From Leptidea sinapis (Eukaryota; Arthropoda; Insecta; Lepidoptera; Pieridae), in the NCBI RefSeq assembly GCF_905404315.1, contig NC_066268.1, positions 11,012,001-11,076,000 of the forward strand: a stretch of DNA of 64,000 nucleotides. The letters are read 5' to 3'. The notes beneath the pieces are model-generated. The model did not search any database. It saw only the letters and a list, made by a program, of their open reading frames with translations, and was not told where the DNA came from. Every line of letters begins with the position of its first letter. Position 1 is the stretch's first letter. The position numbers and the translations under genes were made by a program. Shown piece after piece: positions 26,301 to 30,155 of the stretch.

Positions 26301-26623
26301 GGTGGAGTTCGATGAGGCGCAGGCCTACGCCGACGAGAACGGCCTGCTGTTCATGGAGACCAGTGCCAAGACCGCCATGAATGTTAACGACATTTTCCTA
26401 GCCATTGGTGAGATAATAATAAACTACTTATCATAAATATTGGAATAATTATAAAAACTGATATCATATTCTATTCAAGCAAGTCAGCAGGGATTTTAGA
26501 AATGATCTTTTGTTTCCAGCAAACAAGTTACCAAGAAACGAAACAGGTGGCGCAGCGGGCGCAGGTGGGGCGCGGCGACTCGCGGACGGAGAACAGCCGC
26601 GCTCCTCCGCGTGCTGCAAGTGA
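3414..26623 (+). CDS. Rab5: Rab5 small GTPase, complete coding region in four exons
   Basis: Coding exons 3414-3658, 11209-11281, 26191-26407 and 26520-26623 join in phase to 639 nt, 212 aa plus stop. The product has every Rab hallmark: P-loop GESAVGKS (residues 28-35), switch I STIGAAF (52-58), WDTAGQE (75-81), switch II with YHSLAPMYYRGAQAAI, NKSD (134-137), ETSAK (162-166) and a C-terminal double-cysteine CCK (210-212) for geranylgeranylation. Length, the Rab5-type effector region and the insect-type CCK ending make Rab5 secure. Known family role: GTP switch on early endosomes controlling endocytic vesicle fusion and PI3-kinase recruitment. The start ATG lies 3 nt inside an exon that opens after acceptor AG at 3409-3410, so at least one 5' non-coding exon lies upstream; I could not place it. 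Introns 2 and 3 (about 7.5 and 14.9 kb) are full of mobile elements. The 3' end is fused to a 14-copy tandem repeat, described separately. Confidence 0.97.
4097..4250 (+). mobile_element. Degraded LINE family L-A 3' end
   Basis: AAAAGCGTGTGCACC, GCTCTTGTGATTCCTCTCGT and a terminal run ATAAAAAAAA resemble the LINE 3' end at 15315-15457 with many substitutions. It lies in Rab5 intron 2. Confidence 0.45.
4441..5594 (+). mobile_element. Tc1-like DNA transposon, decayed
   Basis: The TIR CTAGTCTAAACAAAATAAGG at 4441 matches the reverse complement of the 3' end (CTAGTGAAAACAAAATAAGG) for at least 27 bp with two mismatches. TA dinucleotides flank both ends (4439-4440, 5595-5596), as expected for Tc1/mariner insertion. 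The 1154-bp body has transposase pieces in shifting frames: SGGVKVSDFRMLASMKV, then GPNIMVWGGIS-like sequence near 4900-4960, LNEGTITAQRYIDEVIRPHV near 4966-5022, then HTARATREALEEAGIQVLDR and NPIEHMWDLLKRSV. Frameshifts and stops make it inactive. Confidence 0.85.
4736..5341 (+). pseudogene. Tc1-like transposase pseudogene
   Basis: An ATG frame (4736-4960) starts MPRIRSHMDLSTVTRAVTLL, resembling the N-terminal helix-turn-helix of Tc1 transposases. It then passes quickly into the central catalytic region, so part of the DNA-binding and early catalytic region is missing. Later motifs (the second catalytic Asp region around HTARA, then SPDLNPIEHMWDLLK) lie in other frames. At least two frameshifts and several stops are present. 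Confidence 0.7.
6058..6416 (+). mobile_element. RTE-like non-LTR 3' element (family R)
   Basis: Begins ACTAGCTGACCCGGCGTACG TTGTTTTGCC and ends with AAACAAACAAACACTGCAGC then TATAATATTAGTATAGAT. A diverged copy lies at 40402-40770 and a short minus fragment at 61735-61768. The head and tail phrases are very widespread in insect genomes; I assign it to an RTE-like LINE 3' end from memory of that pattern, not from an ORF. Confidence 0.6.
7267..7615 (+). repeat. Diverged tandem duplication, about 189-bp period
   Basis: AAAATAGAGGTTAACAGTCA CCCTCAATTT at 7267 recurs as AAAATAGAGGTTAACTGTCA CCCTCAATTT at 7456. Similarity continues through CACAGCTGCCACAGTC / CACAGCTGTCACAGTC to TAATAAAAGCACTATRYACTTTT. 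There are two units. Confidence 0.8.
7745..7995 (-). mobile_element. tRNA-derived SINE (family S-B), fullest copy
   Basis: On the minus strand it starts near 7995 with a tRNA-like head: A-box region TATAGCCGAATGGTTAGCG and an exact B box GGTTCGAATCC within CGGGTTCGAATCCCGGTAGG. These are RNA polymerase III internal promoters. The body continues through ATGGATGTTTAAATGTATTT, CTTGTAACCCATAACACAGG and AATTTGTGTAAAAAGTGTGT. It is not a functional tRNA: no acceptor stem is visible and it is repeated. Confidence 0.85.
8270..8880. repeat. Repeat interrupted by LINE L-B (shared with 56330-56500)
   Basis: 8283-8424 (GACAAATCTATCCTTTGACG, TTTCAATAACCTATCAACGT, GGACTATAACTATATTGGAT, GATCTTGTCATTAA) and 8826-8870 (TAGAGATACGTTATTGAAAT CGG) match 56340-56490, where they are continuous. 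It may be a MITE, but ends are not clear. Confidence 0.6.
8428..8826 (+). mobile_element. LINE family L-B 3' fragment inserted in an older repeat
   Basis: It encodes an RT C-terminal tail (translated YNKVPATVQALSINKFKCFI, KRWLCRKSYYSTAEYLNDR) and a 3' UTR with GCGCCATTTGTTTCCGAAGC and GAATCAATTTTGAGAAAATA. Other 3' pieces are at 19780-20085 (minus), 35155-35262, 15830-15925 and 10990-11140. The flanking sequence is an interrupted copy of the repeat at 56370-56500. Confidence 0.75.
9243..9529 (-). mobile_element. SINE-like family S-A copy
   Basis: The reverse complement of the 1463-1784 consensus, nearly full length: head at 9529, tail with T-run (A-run on minus) at 9243. The 88-codon ORF crossing it on the plus strand is an artefact of the repeat. 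Confidence 0.85.
10088..10815. mobile_element. Composite foldback element, copy 1
   Basis: Left arm TTTTATCTACACCCATGCTT at 10090 and right arm ATTTTGGGTGTAGATAAAG at about 10666-10684. Inside, GATTCTGAAACAGTTAGCTT and its inverted partner lie near 10126 and 10640, with about 350 bp of unrelated AT-rich sequence inserted between. It is followed directly by GCAACTGTTGATAATTAGGT ... CCTTATTACACAACAGTTGC (10691-10809). It lies in Rab5 intron 2. Confidence 0.65.
10985..11145 (+). mobile_element. Probable LINE 3' end
   Basis: CCGCTGAGTTTGTTGCGCTA TTCTTCTCAGGTCTGAGGCG, then TGACATCACA-like text and GAATAAAAATATTTGAATTT; a LINE-type 3' UTR with AATAAA near the end. It is immediately followed by an A-run and lies about 70 bp upstream of Rab5 exon 2. 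Confidence 0.5.
11209..11281 (+). CDS. Rab5: Rab5 second coding exon (switch II)
   Basis: A 73-nt exon between acceptor TTTACAG and donor CAG|GTGAGT. It completes Arg82 and encodes YHSLAPMYYRGAQAAI and VVYDITNQ (residues 83-106). It is too short to stand out as an ORF and was found from the expected Rab5 sequence and phase. A (TA)n microsatellite starts 31 nt past the donor. Confidence 0.96.
11312..11349. repeat. (TA)19 microsatellite
   Basis: Uninterrupted TA run just past the Rab5 exon 2 donor, followed by ATGAATTGCTGTTCGTTAGT, a repeat head also found after a TA-rich run at 56868-56940. So the run is part of a mobile element end rather than a free microsatellite. Confidence 0.85.
11341..11432 (+). 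mobile_element. Repeat fragment beginning GAATTGCTGTTCGTTAGTCT
   Basis: GAATTGCTGTTCGTTAGTCT CGCTAAAACTCGAAAACGCC CGGACCGATTTGG, then TTTTGGTCAGCTAGTATTAT. The same head at 56883-56945 also follows a TATATA run. I recall this as a common lepidopteran repeat (possibly Helitron-related) but cannot confirm the class. Confidence 0.5.
11549..11841 (+). mobile_element. SINE-like family S-A copy
   Basis: Nearly full length, with a small internal deletion around the CTTAACATCTTATG segment. It lies about 270 bp after Rab5 exon 2 in intron 3 and ends in an A-run. Confidence 0.85.
11842..13589. other. Rab5 intron 3 sequence, mostly unassigned
   Basis: Apart from the compound microsatellite I see no element with clear ends. 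The region 12060-12660 is less AT-rich and has short ORFs on both strands without recognisable motifs. Confidence 0.4.
12915..12965. repeat. (TG)n / (TGCG)n compound microsatellite
   Basis: About ten TG units, a short T-run, then TGTGCGTGCGTGCGTGCGTG. It creates an ORF on each strand that is not a gene. Confidence 0.85.
13590..13752 (+). mobile_element. SINE-like family S-A, partial copy
   Basis: Covers the central part (GCGCCTATTACTGCC to GTAGTGCCGCTCATAATG), lacks the tail, and abuts the LINE L-A copy at about 13760. Confidence 0.7.
13760..15457 (+). mobile_element. 5'-truncated jockey-like non-LTR retrotransposon (family L-A)
   Basis: The open stretches cover the reverse transcriptase from the finger/palm region (NYRPIVITSLLSKIMESIIS near 14040-14100) to the C-terminal tail, then a 3' UTR (CTCGTTTGTCCTCCTATTCC) and a poly-A run at 15445-15457. 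The reading frame is broken near 14700 and by a TAG at 15052-15054. The family's 3' end recurs at 4097, 15955, 41295, 49485 and 54757 (minus). This copy is the longest in the window. Confidence 0.85.
14079..15357 (+). pseudogene. Reverse transcriptase pseudogene (jockey-like)
   Basis: The first frame (14079-14756) carries RQYGFRHGRSAGDLL, motif A VSLDIAKAFDRVWHKAL, GVPQGCVLSPTLFLLHINDM, and the catalytic box in the form CYADDST. A frameshift near 14700 moves the thumb region (GILGLEISSDCQFRGHLEGK; INRARQYFKPAHILALYKAQ; HMEYCCHLWSGAPQYQLEPF) to a second frame ending at 15054. A third segment (15073-15357) holds the C-terminal CVFYRIYHGECSEELF and WNELPCAVFPGRYDMGTFKK. Catalytic residues survive, but the frame breaks make the copy dead. 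Confidence 0.85.
15955..16425 (+). mobile_element. Second, shorter copy of LINE family L-A 3' end
   Basis: It begins within the RT thumb region (translated IEYCCNLWSGAPKYKLEPF), passes the C-terminal tail (ILTIWM, LWNELPCEVF, GRYDI) with several stops, and ends in GTGACCCGTACGCTTATTTG plus a short A-tract. It is a decayed, 5'-truncated copy lying about 500 bp downstream of the main copy. Confidence 0.75.
16742..17095 (-). pseudogene. Reverse transcriptase C-terminal tail (minus strand)
   Basis: The minus strand reads MTIRIMVDTNGSHITKHHFT, IVTDSPKCRGCLAEDETFTR, EILECAGVANQRPKTSTNTR and ends VFLNFRKKLGWLE stop. The CxxC-ETxxxxxxxC arrangement after a KHHF segment is the zinc-binding tail of jockey-type reverse transcriptases (compare the HiLxEC pattern). 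The catalytic domain is missing. Confidence 0.7.
17175..18078. other. Rab5 intron 3, unassigned AT-rich sequence
   Basis: No coding signal; a 121-codon minus ORF (17207-17572) is low-complexity and lacks motifs. Confidence 0.4.
18079..18290 (+). mobile_element. tRNA-derived SINE (family S-B) lacking the B box
   Basis: Head ACCTGTATAGCCGAGTGGTT, then the sequence jumps from GAGGTCCCGG straight to ATGTTTAAACTTATTTATGT. A deletion has removed the B box and following body, so this copy lacks a full pol III promoter. The 3' body to AAAGTGTGTCAATATTATA is present. Confidence 0.8.
18347..19435. mobile_element. TIR element in Rab5 intron 3 (family T)
   Basis: Left arm AAGAGCGTACTTAGACTTGG CTCAGACTTACGTAAAACTT and right arm (reverse complement) ATGGAGCGTACTTAGACGTT GCTCAGACTT then ACGTAAAACTTAGCTGAGTG are inverted over about 70 bp. 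The interior is AT-rich, without a transposase, and contains a smaller MITE (18560-18703). A shortened minus copy lies at about 22250-22860. Confidence 0.65.
18560..18703. mobile_element. 144-bp MITE nested in family T
   Basis: Inverted ends TAACCCCCTTATTCATAATA and its partner ATTATGAATAAGGGGGTTA, without coding sequence. It is inserted in the longer TIR element. Confidence 0.7.
19780..20085 (-). mobile_element. LINE family L-B 3' fragment, minus strand
   Basis: On the minus strand it runs from TTTAAGGGTCTGGTATACAC through the tail coding for RWLCRKSYYSTAEYL-like sequence and the 3' UTR with GCGCCATTTGTTTCC to AATTTTGAGAAAATAACGG. It is diverged from the 8428 copy. Confidence 0.7.
20990..21208. 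mobile_element. MITE with about 40-bp imperfect TIRs
   Basis: AACACATGAGCGGATTTGGT ACGGCTGAACCATC at 20997 and the inverted GATGGTCCTGCCGTACCAAA TCTGACCATGTGTT ending 21200. The internal repeats GGTCCATTG and TGGACCAATT add to its secondary structure. No coding sequence. Confidence 0.6.
21502..21646 (-). mobile_element. SINE-like family S-A, 3' half
   Basis: Minus-strand copy from the A-tail to the GACGAGCGCAATTGTAGTAC region; the 5' half is missing. Confidence 0.75.
22250..22862 (-). mobile_element. Shortened family T copy split by the S-C foldback
   Basis: On the minus strand the sequence GTGATAAAACGCGAACTTTA, TTTTGCATTGGGCTGTCTT and TCAAATGACCATAAAAACGG follow the order seen in the 18347-19435 element. 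The outer arm AGCTAAGTTTTACGTAAGTG continues at 22779, on the far side of the S-C foldback. Confidence 0.5.
22428..22770. repeat. Foldback of two inverted tRNA-derived SINE (S-C) arms
   Basis: Left arm 22428-22515 and right arm about 22683-22770 are near-identical inverted copies of about 80 bp. Each has the head with B box (GACTCGAACCC left on minus; GTTCGAGTCC right) and the CAAATAAAATTTG body outward. About 165 bp separates them. Transcribed, this would fold into a long hairpin. Confidence 0.8.
22920..23160 (+). mobile_element. SINE-like family S-A, 5'-truncated copy
   Basis: Starts within ATTATGTGTAAACATTACTG and continues to CTGCTCGTCTCGTCCC and a T-rich tail. A GTAT duplication (CTTATGTATGTCGCAAGG) distinguishes it. 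Confidence 0.8.
23166..23890. other. Rab5 intron 3, unassigned with one GC-rich patch
   Basis: 23460-23560 is GC-rich with self-complementary GGCTGCCCGTCAGCCAGCC-type segments. No ORF or TIRs. Confidence 0.4.
23898..24212 (+). mobile_element. SINE-like family S-A, full copy
   Basis: Full length from CCAGTGGGAGGCTCCTATGC to CTCGTCCCTTATTTTAATAA and an A-run, with few substitutions against the 1463 copy. Confidence 0.85.
24517..24849 (-). pseudogene. Protein-like fragment in Rab5 intron 3, possibly CRAL-TRIO-related
   Basis: A 110-codon open frame includes LLVVHKGLSYDLITMELSQI, KEMLYYMALTYTVNGFAYHI and AFLKRPSLKYKLFKITLQ. The order of a GLS-type turn, a helix, a VNGFAYHIPP strand and a FLK...K segment loosely recalls the second half of a CRAL-TRIO lipid-binding domain. 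No conserved acidic or basic signature confirms it. The opening 25 residues look non-homologous. Most likely a retro- or gene fragment; it may be chance. Confidence 0.25.
24850..26189. other. Rab5 intron 3, 3' part
   Basis: AT-rich. Two overlapping short ORFs at 25356-25584 lie on opposite strands without motifs. The intron ends in TTATTGTTTTCAG. Confidence 0.5.
26191..26407 (+). CDS. Rab5: Rab5 third coding exon (NKSD and SAK guanine-binding motifs)
   Basis: The exon lies between acceptor GTTTTCAG and donor ATTG|GTGAGA. It encodes residues 107-178 (DTFGRAKNWVKELQR onward) with NKSD and ETSAK, and ends in phase 1. The 112-nt intron after it is the shortest in the gene. Confidence 0.96.
26520..26623 (+). 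CDS. Rab5: Rab5 last coding exon (hypervariable tail and CCK), overlapping repeat copy 1
   Basis: After acceptor TTTCCAG it completes Ala179 and encodes NKLPRNETGGAAGAGG then ARRLADGEQPRSSACCK and a TGA at 26621-26623. From 26578 onward this exon is copy 1 of the 88-bp tandem array, so the last 15 codons and the stop are repeated 13 more times downstream. The stop in copy 1 ends translation, so all later copies are non-coding if the exon is simply read through. Confidence 0.95.
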
Positions 26624-27809
26624 TACGCGAGTATGTACAACACTATACATATAAACATAATATACACTCGCGGACGGAGAACAGCCGCGCTCCTCCGCGT
26701 GCTGCAAGTGATACGCGAGTATGTACAACACTATACATATAAACATAATATACACTCGCGGACGGAGAACAGCCGCGCTCCTCCGCGTGCTGCAAGTGAT
26801 ACGCGAGTATGTACAACACTATACATATAAACATAATATACACTCGCGGACGGAGAACAGCCGCGCTCCTCCGCGTGCTGCAAGTGAGACGCGAGTATGT
26901 ACAACACTATACATATAAACATAATATACACTCGCGGACGGAGAACAGCCGCGCTCCTCCGCGTGCTGCAAGTGATACGCGAGTATGTACAACACTATAC
27001 ATATAAACATAATATACACTCGCGGACGGAGAACAGCCGCGCTCCTCCGCGTGCTGCAAGTGATACGCGAGTATGTACAACACTATACATATAAACATAA
27101 TATACACTCGCGGACGGAGAACAGCCGCGCTCCTCCGCGTGCTGCAAGTGATACGCGAGTATGTACAACACTATACATATAAACATAATATACACTCGCG
27201 GACGGAGAACAGCCGCGCTCCTCCGCGTGCTGCAAGTGATACGCGAGTATGTACAACACTATACATATAAACATAATATACACTCGCGGACGGAGAACAG
27301 CCGCGCTCCTCCGCGTGCTGCAAGTGATACGCGAGTATGTACAACACTATACATATAAACATAATATACACTCGCGGACGGAGAACAGCCGCGCTCCTCC
27401 GCGTGCTGCAAGTGATACGCGAGTATGTACAACACTATACATATAAACATAATATACACTCGCGGACGGAGAACAGCCGCGCTCCTCCGCGTGCTGCAAG
27501 TGATACGCGAGTATGTACAACACTATACATATAAACATAATATACACTCGCGGACGGAGAACAGCCGCGCTCCTCCGCGTGCTGCAAGTGATACGCGAGT
27601 ATGTACAACACTATTCATATAAACATAATATACACTCGCGGACGGAGAACAGCCGCGCTCCTCCGCGTGCTGCAAGTGATACGCGAGTATGTACAACACT
27701 ATTCATATAAACATAATATACACTCGCGGACGGAGAACAGCCGCGCTCCTCCGCGTGCTGCAAGTGATACGCGAGTATGTACAACACTATACATATAAAC
27801 ATAATACAC
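26578..27809 (+). repeat. 14-copy 88-bp tandem array built from the Rab5 terminal coding exon
   Basis: The array is exactly 14 x 88 = 1232 bp. Units begin with ACTCGCGGACGG at 26578, 26666, 26754 and so on to 27722. About 46 bp of each unit is Rab5 coding end (LADGEQPRSSACCK plus TGA). The other 42 bp is AT-rich 3' flank containing GTATGTACAACACTATACAT. Copies are nearly identical. Visible changes are T to G just after the stop in copy 4 (about 26888), A to T in the shared CACTATTCATAT of copies 12 and 13 (about 27614 and 27702), and T to C near the end of copy 14. Because 88 is not a multiple of three, successive copies fall in rotating frames, which explains the ladder of overlapping short ORFs on both strands; those are not genes. 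Confidence 0.98.
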
Positions 27810-27919
27810 ATTCGCTATTCAACCCTTTGCATTTTTTTTTCGTTTGTGATCATTGGCATTCCTATACAATATTTTTATCAAGAAGAGATGATTGACATGT
27901 TCTTGTGTTGTGGTTACAG

Positions 27920-27963
27920 AGTGGAGCGGGGGACGCGAGCGGGCGCGGCGTGCGCGGGTTGAG
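27920..27963 (+). other. Candidate exon after the array (alternative Rab5 end or 3'UTR exon)
   Basis: A 44-nt block of about 80% GC sits between acceptor TGGTTACAG and donor GAG|GTACGTG in AT-rich sequence. It is phase-compatible with Rab5 exon 3 (phase 1 in, phase 0 out), which would give E-W-S-G-G-R-E-R-A-R-R-A-R-V-E. It could equally be a 3'UTR exon joined to a donor in the repeat array (CGCGA|GTATGT). Seen: splice-like borders and base composition. Inferred: use as an exon. Confidence 0.4.
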
Positions 27964-28814
27964 GTACGTGTACCGTCTGTGATGATGTTGGTTGAGTCTA
28001 CCTGGTCTTGGTTATTAGCACAGTCCACGTTATCTTCTTATGCTTCTCAGTAAATTCGGCAACTATTTCCCACTACCATCACATATAAGTCTCACTTTAT
28101 AATACAATATAATGATTTGGAGCTCAAAGTGACAAATATGTATAATATTTGTTATAATTAAGATGTATTTCTAAATTTTTTAATTTCTTCCTCTAATATG
28201 TAAAGTATTCTATTAGGTGTCATTACGAAAATATTAGATGATTTAATAGAAGAAACTGACTGTTATATAATAGGGGTACCAATTATAATTACTGAATTAG
28301 TTTATGAAAGTATATATTATTTTAAAAGGCGTAAGTTACAAATAATTAAAATAAATGGTCTCTCGATAGTGACATCTTTTTATTGAACTAAATCAGGTTT
28401 CAGAAACTTTATTTATCTCAAAAAGAATTCCAAATTTTACATACTGAGATAATACTTTTCTAGTAACAGACAAAAGATTTGCTGCATAAATTTATAATGG
28501 AACATAAATGAAAAATAATAACAAAAGTAACTTCTACTATCTAAGTATAAACATATCTTATAATTGTTCATTTTAATTTTATTTAATAACACAAAAAATT
28601 AAAATTATTTACTAAACTGACACAATTTAGTTATCAGTTACGAGAAGTCCTATAAAATATGTGTTTTTAATAATTTTTTTATAGTATTTAGCTTTTTATA
28701 TATTTAGGCAAATCTCAATATTAAACGTTATTATCAACTGTTAATAGTAAATGGTTAAATAATATATTTTATCAGTGTTATTATGAATTGCATTAATGAA
28801 CTGTTTCCTTGTAG

Positions 28815-29337
28815 GTCATCGCTTCGTAAAGCTGGGTTCACGCGAGCATTAGTTGTATCACAAGCTGTCTGACTGTGCCCTCTCCTATACTATGTTAAGT
28901 GGCGGTCTTCCTGTATATATCGGGGCTGAACCGATCAACTATAACTTATAAACGACCATACATCGCAAAGCACTTATCGTTTATATGCGTTTGCGTATCA
29001 AAAGGACATTGCTATGGCAATATGACGTCACATCCTGTTCTTAGCTTTTGTCATTCTAATAGTTGTAATATATTCAGTAAGCTCCGTATTCGTATGAAGT
29101 GTATTGTTGTCTCCAAACACATCGAGTGTTCTGTCTGTTCAGTGTCAGTTCGAGTGTTGAGCACGATCCAAACATAACGGGCCATCATACTTTTCACAAA
29201 CAGTACAGTGAAAAGTATGATACAACTCGCTACTTGACATAGTATATGCCGTAATATTTGAAGTGTAAAATAGCGTAGACATATACGTATTCAAACATCC
29301 AAATGTCCACATTGTATTTTGTTTTATTATTAATAAA
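28815..29337 (+). other. Candidate Rab5 3'UTR exon with polyadenylation signal
   Basis: It opens after the strong acceptor CTGTTTCCTTGTAG at 28801-28814. If joined in phase to the 27920-27963 block it reads V-I-A-S then TAA at 28827-28829. An AATAAA lies at 29332-29337. The stretch is less AT-rich at its start than the 850 bp before it. The borders are plausible, but there is no independent proof that it is transcribed. Confidence 0.35.
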
Positions 29338-29760
29338 CAAAAATGTTAATAAGTTCGATGCGATAATTCACTAACAATAGAACCTACGCCATTTTTCGCT
29401 TCGATTGTACCCACGAAAACCATCATGTTCCACGTATTTGATTAACGAATTGGTAGGATAACTTGTATATTAACACGTTTCTAATATATTATACGTTATG
29501 GTTATTTTATAAATATATTTTTGATTTATTTGCCGTCCGCGGTACGGTATAGATTGCGACGCTACGGTAGTGCCCTAACGTTCTGTGTCTAGGCAAAGTG
29601 TTTCGCTGTGCGACGCAATAGAGTTGTAAACATCGACCCGATATCGCACTTCGACTGAGTCACTATTAAAAATTGTGTGATTTGATTTATTACATTGCAT
29701 TACATGCCATATTGTTAGGTGAACCATAATTTAGAGCGGCGGGCGAGTTACGTATTGGTT

Positions 29761-30155
29761 ATTTATGCAACTGTTGTGTAATAAGGGGTATTGAAACACG
29801 AATGTGTTTCGGGAACTCGGCTTCGCCTCGTGTGATGGCATATAGTATATATAATGTTTAAATACCTAATTATCAACAGTTCCATACAAGACTTTATCTA
29901 CACCCATAATATGTATCCTCTACCAAAGATTCTGAAACAGTTAGCATACTGCTAACATTAAAACAGCCAGTCCTAGTAATCATAATATCATCCAAAAGAG
30001 TGTTATTATGGAAACGGATGATATAACTAATTTTATTACAACACTCGTTTGGATGATGTAATGGTTAGGACATTGGGTGTTTTAATGTTGGCAATAAGCT
30101 AACTGTTTTAGAATCTTTAATATAAGGTATAAAGCATGGGTGTAGATAAAGCTAC
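29761..30155. mobile_element. Composite foldback element, copy 2
   Basis: The inner arms TTTATCTACACCCATAATAT (about 29894) and the inverted AAGCATGGGTGTAGATAAA (about 30133-30151) enclose matching GATTCTGAAACAGTTAGC / GCTAACTGTTTTAGAATC segments and a central pair of ATCATCCAAAAGAGTGTT / AACACTCGTTTGGATGAT. Left of it GCAACTGTTGTGTAATAAGG to CCTAATTATCAACAGTT forms a second inverted unit. The same two-part layout occurs at 10088-10815 in the opposite order. Confidence 0.7.

Noticed and set aside
26578..27809. CRISPR array
   Set aside because: Units are identical over their whole length with no variable spacers, and the genome is eukaryotic; it is a simple tandem duplication of an exon end.
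26464..27811. Ladder of 65-66-aa ORFs on both strands across the array (MYNTIHINIIYTRG... and MYIMFICIVLYILA... types)
   Set aside because: They arise from the 88-bp unit being read in rotating frames; each is a shadow of the repeat and none has independent support.
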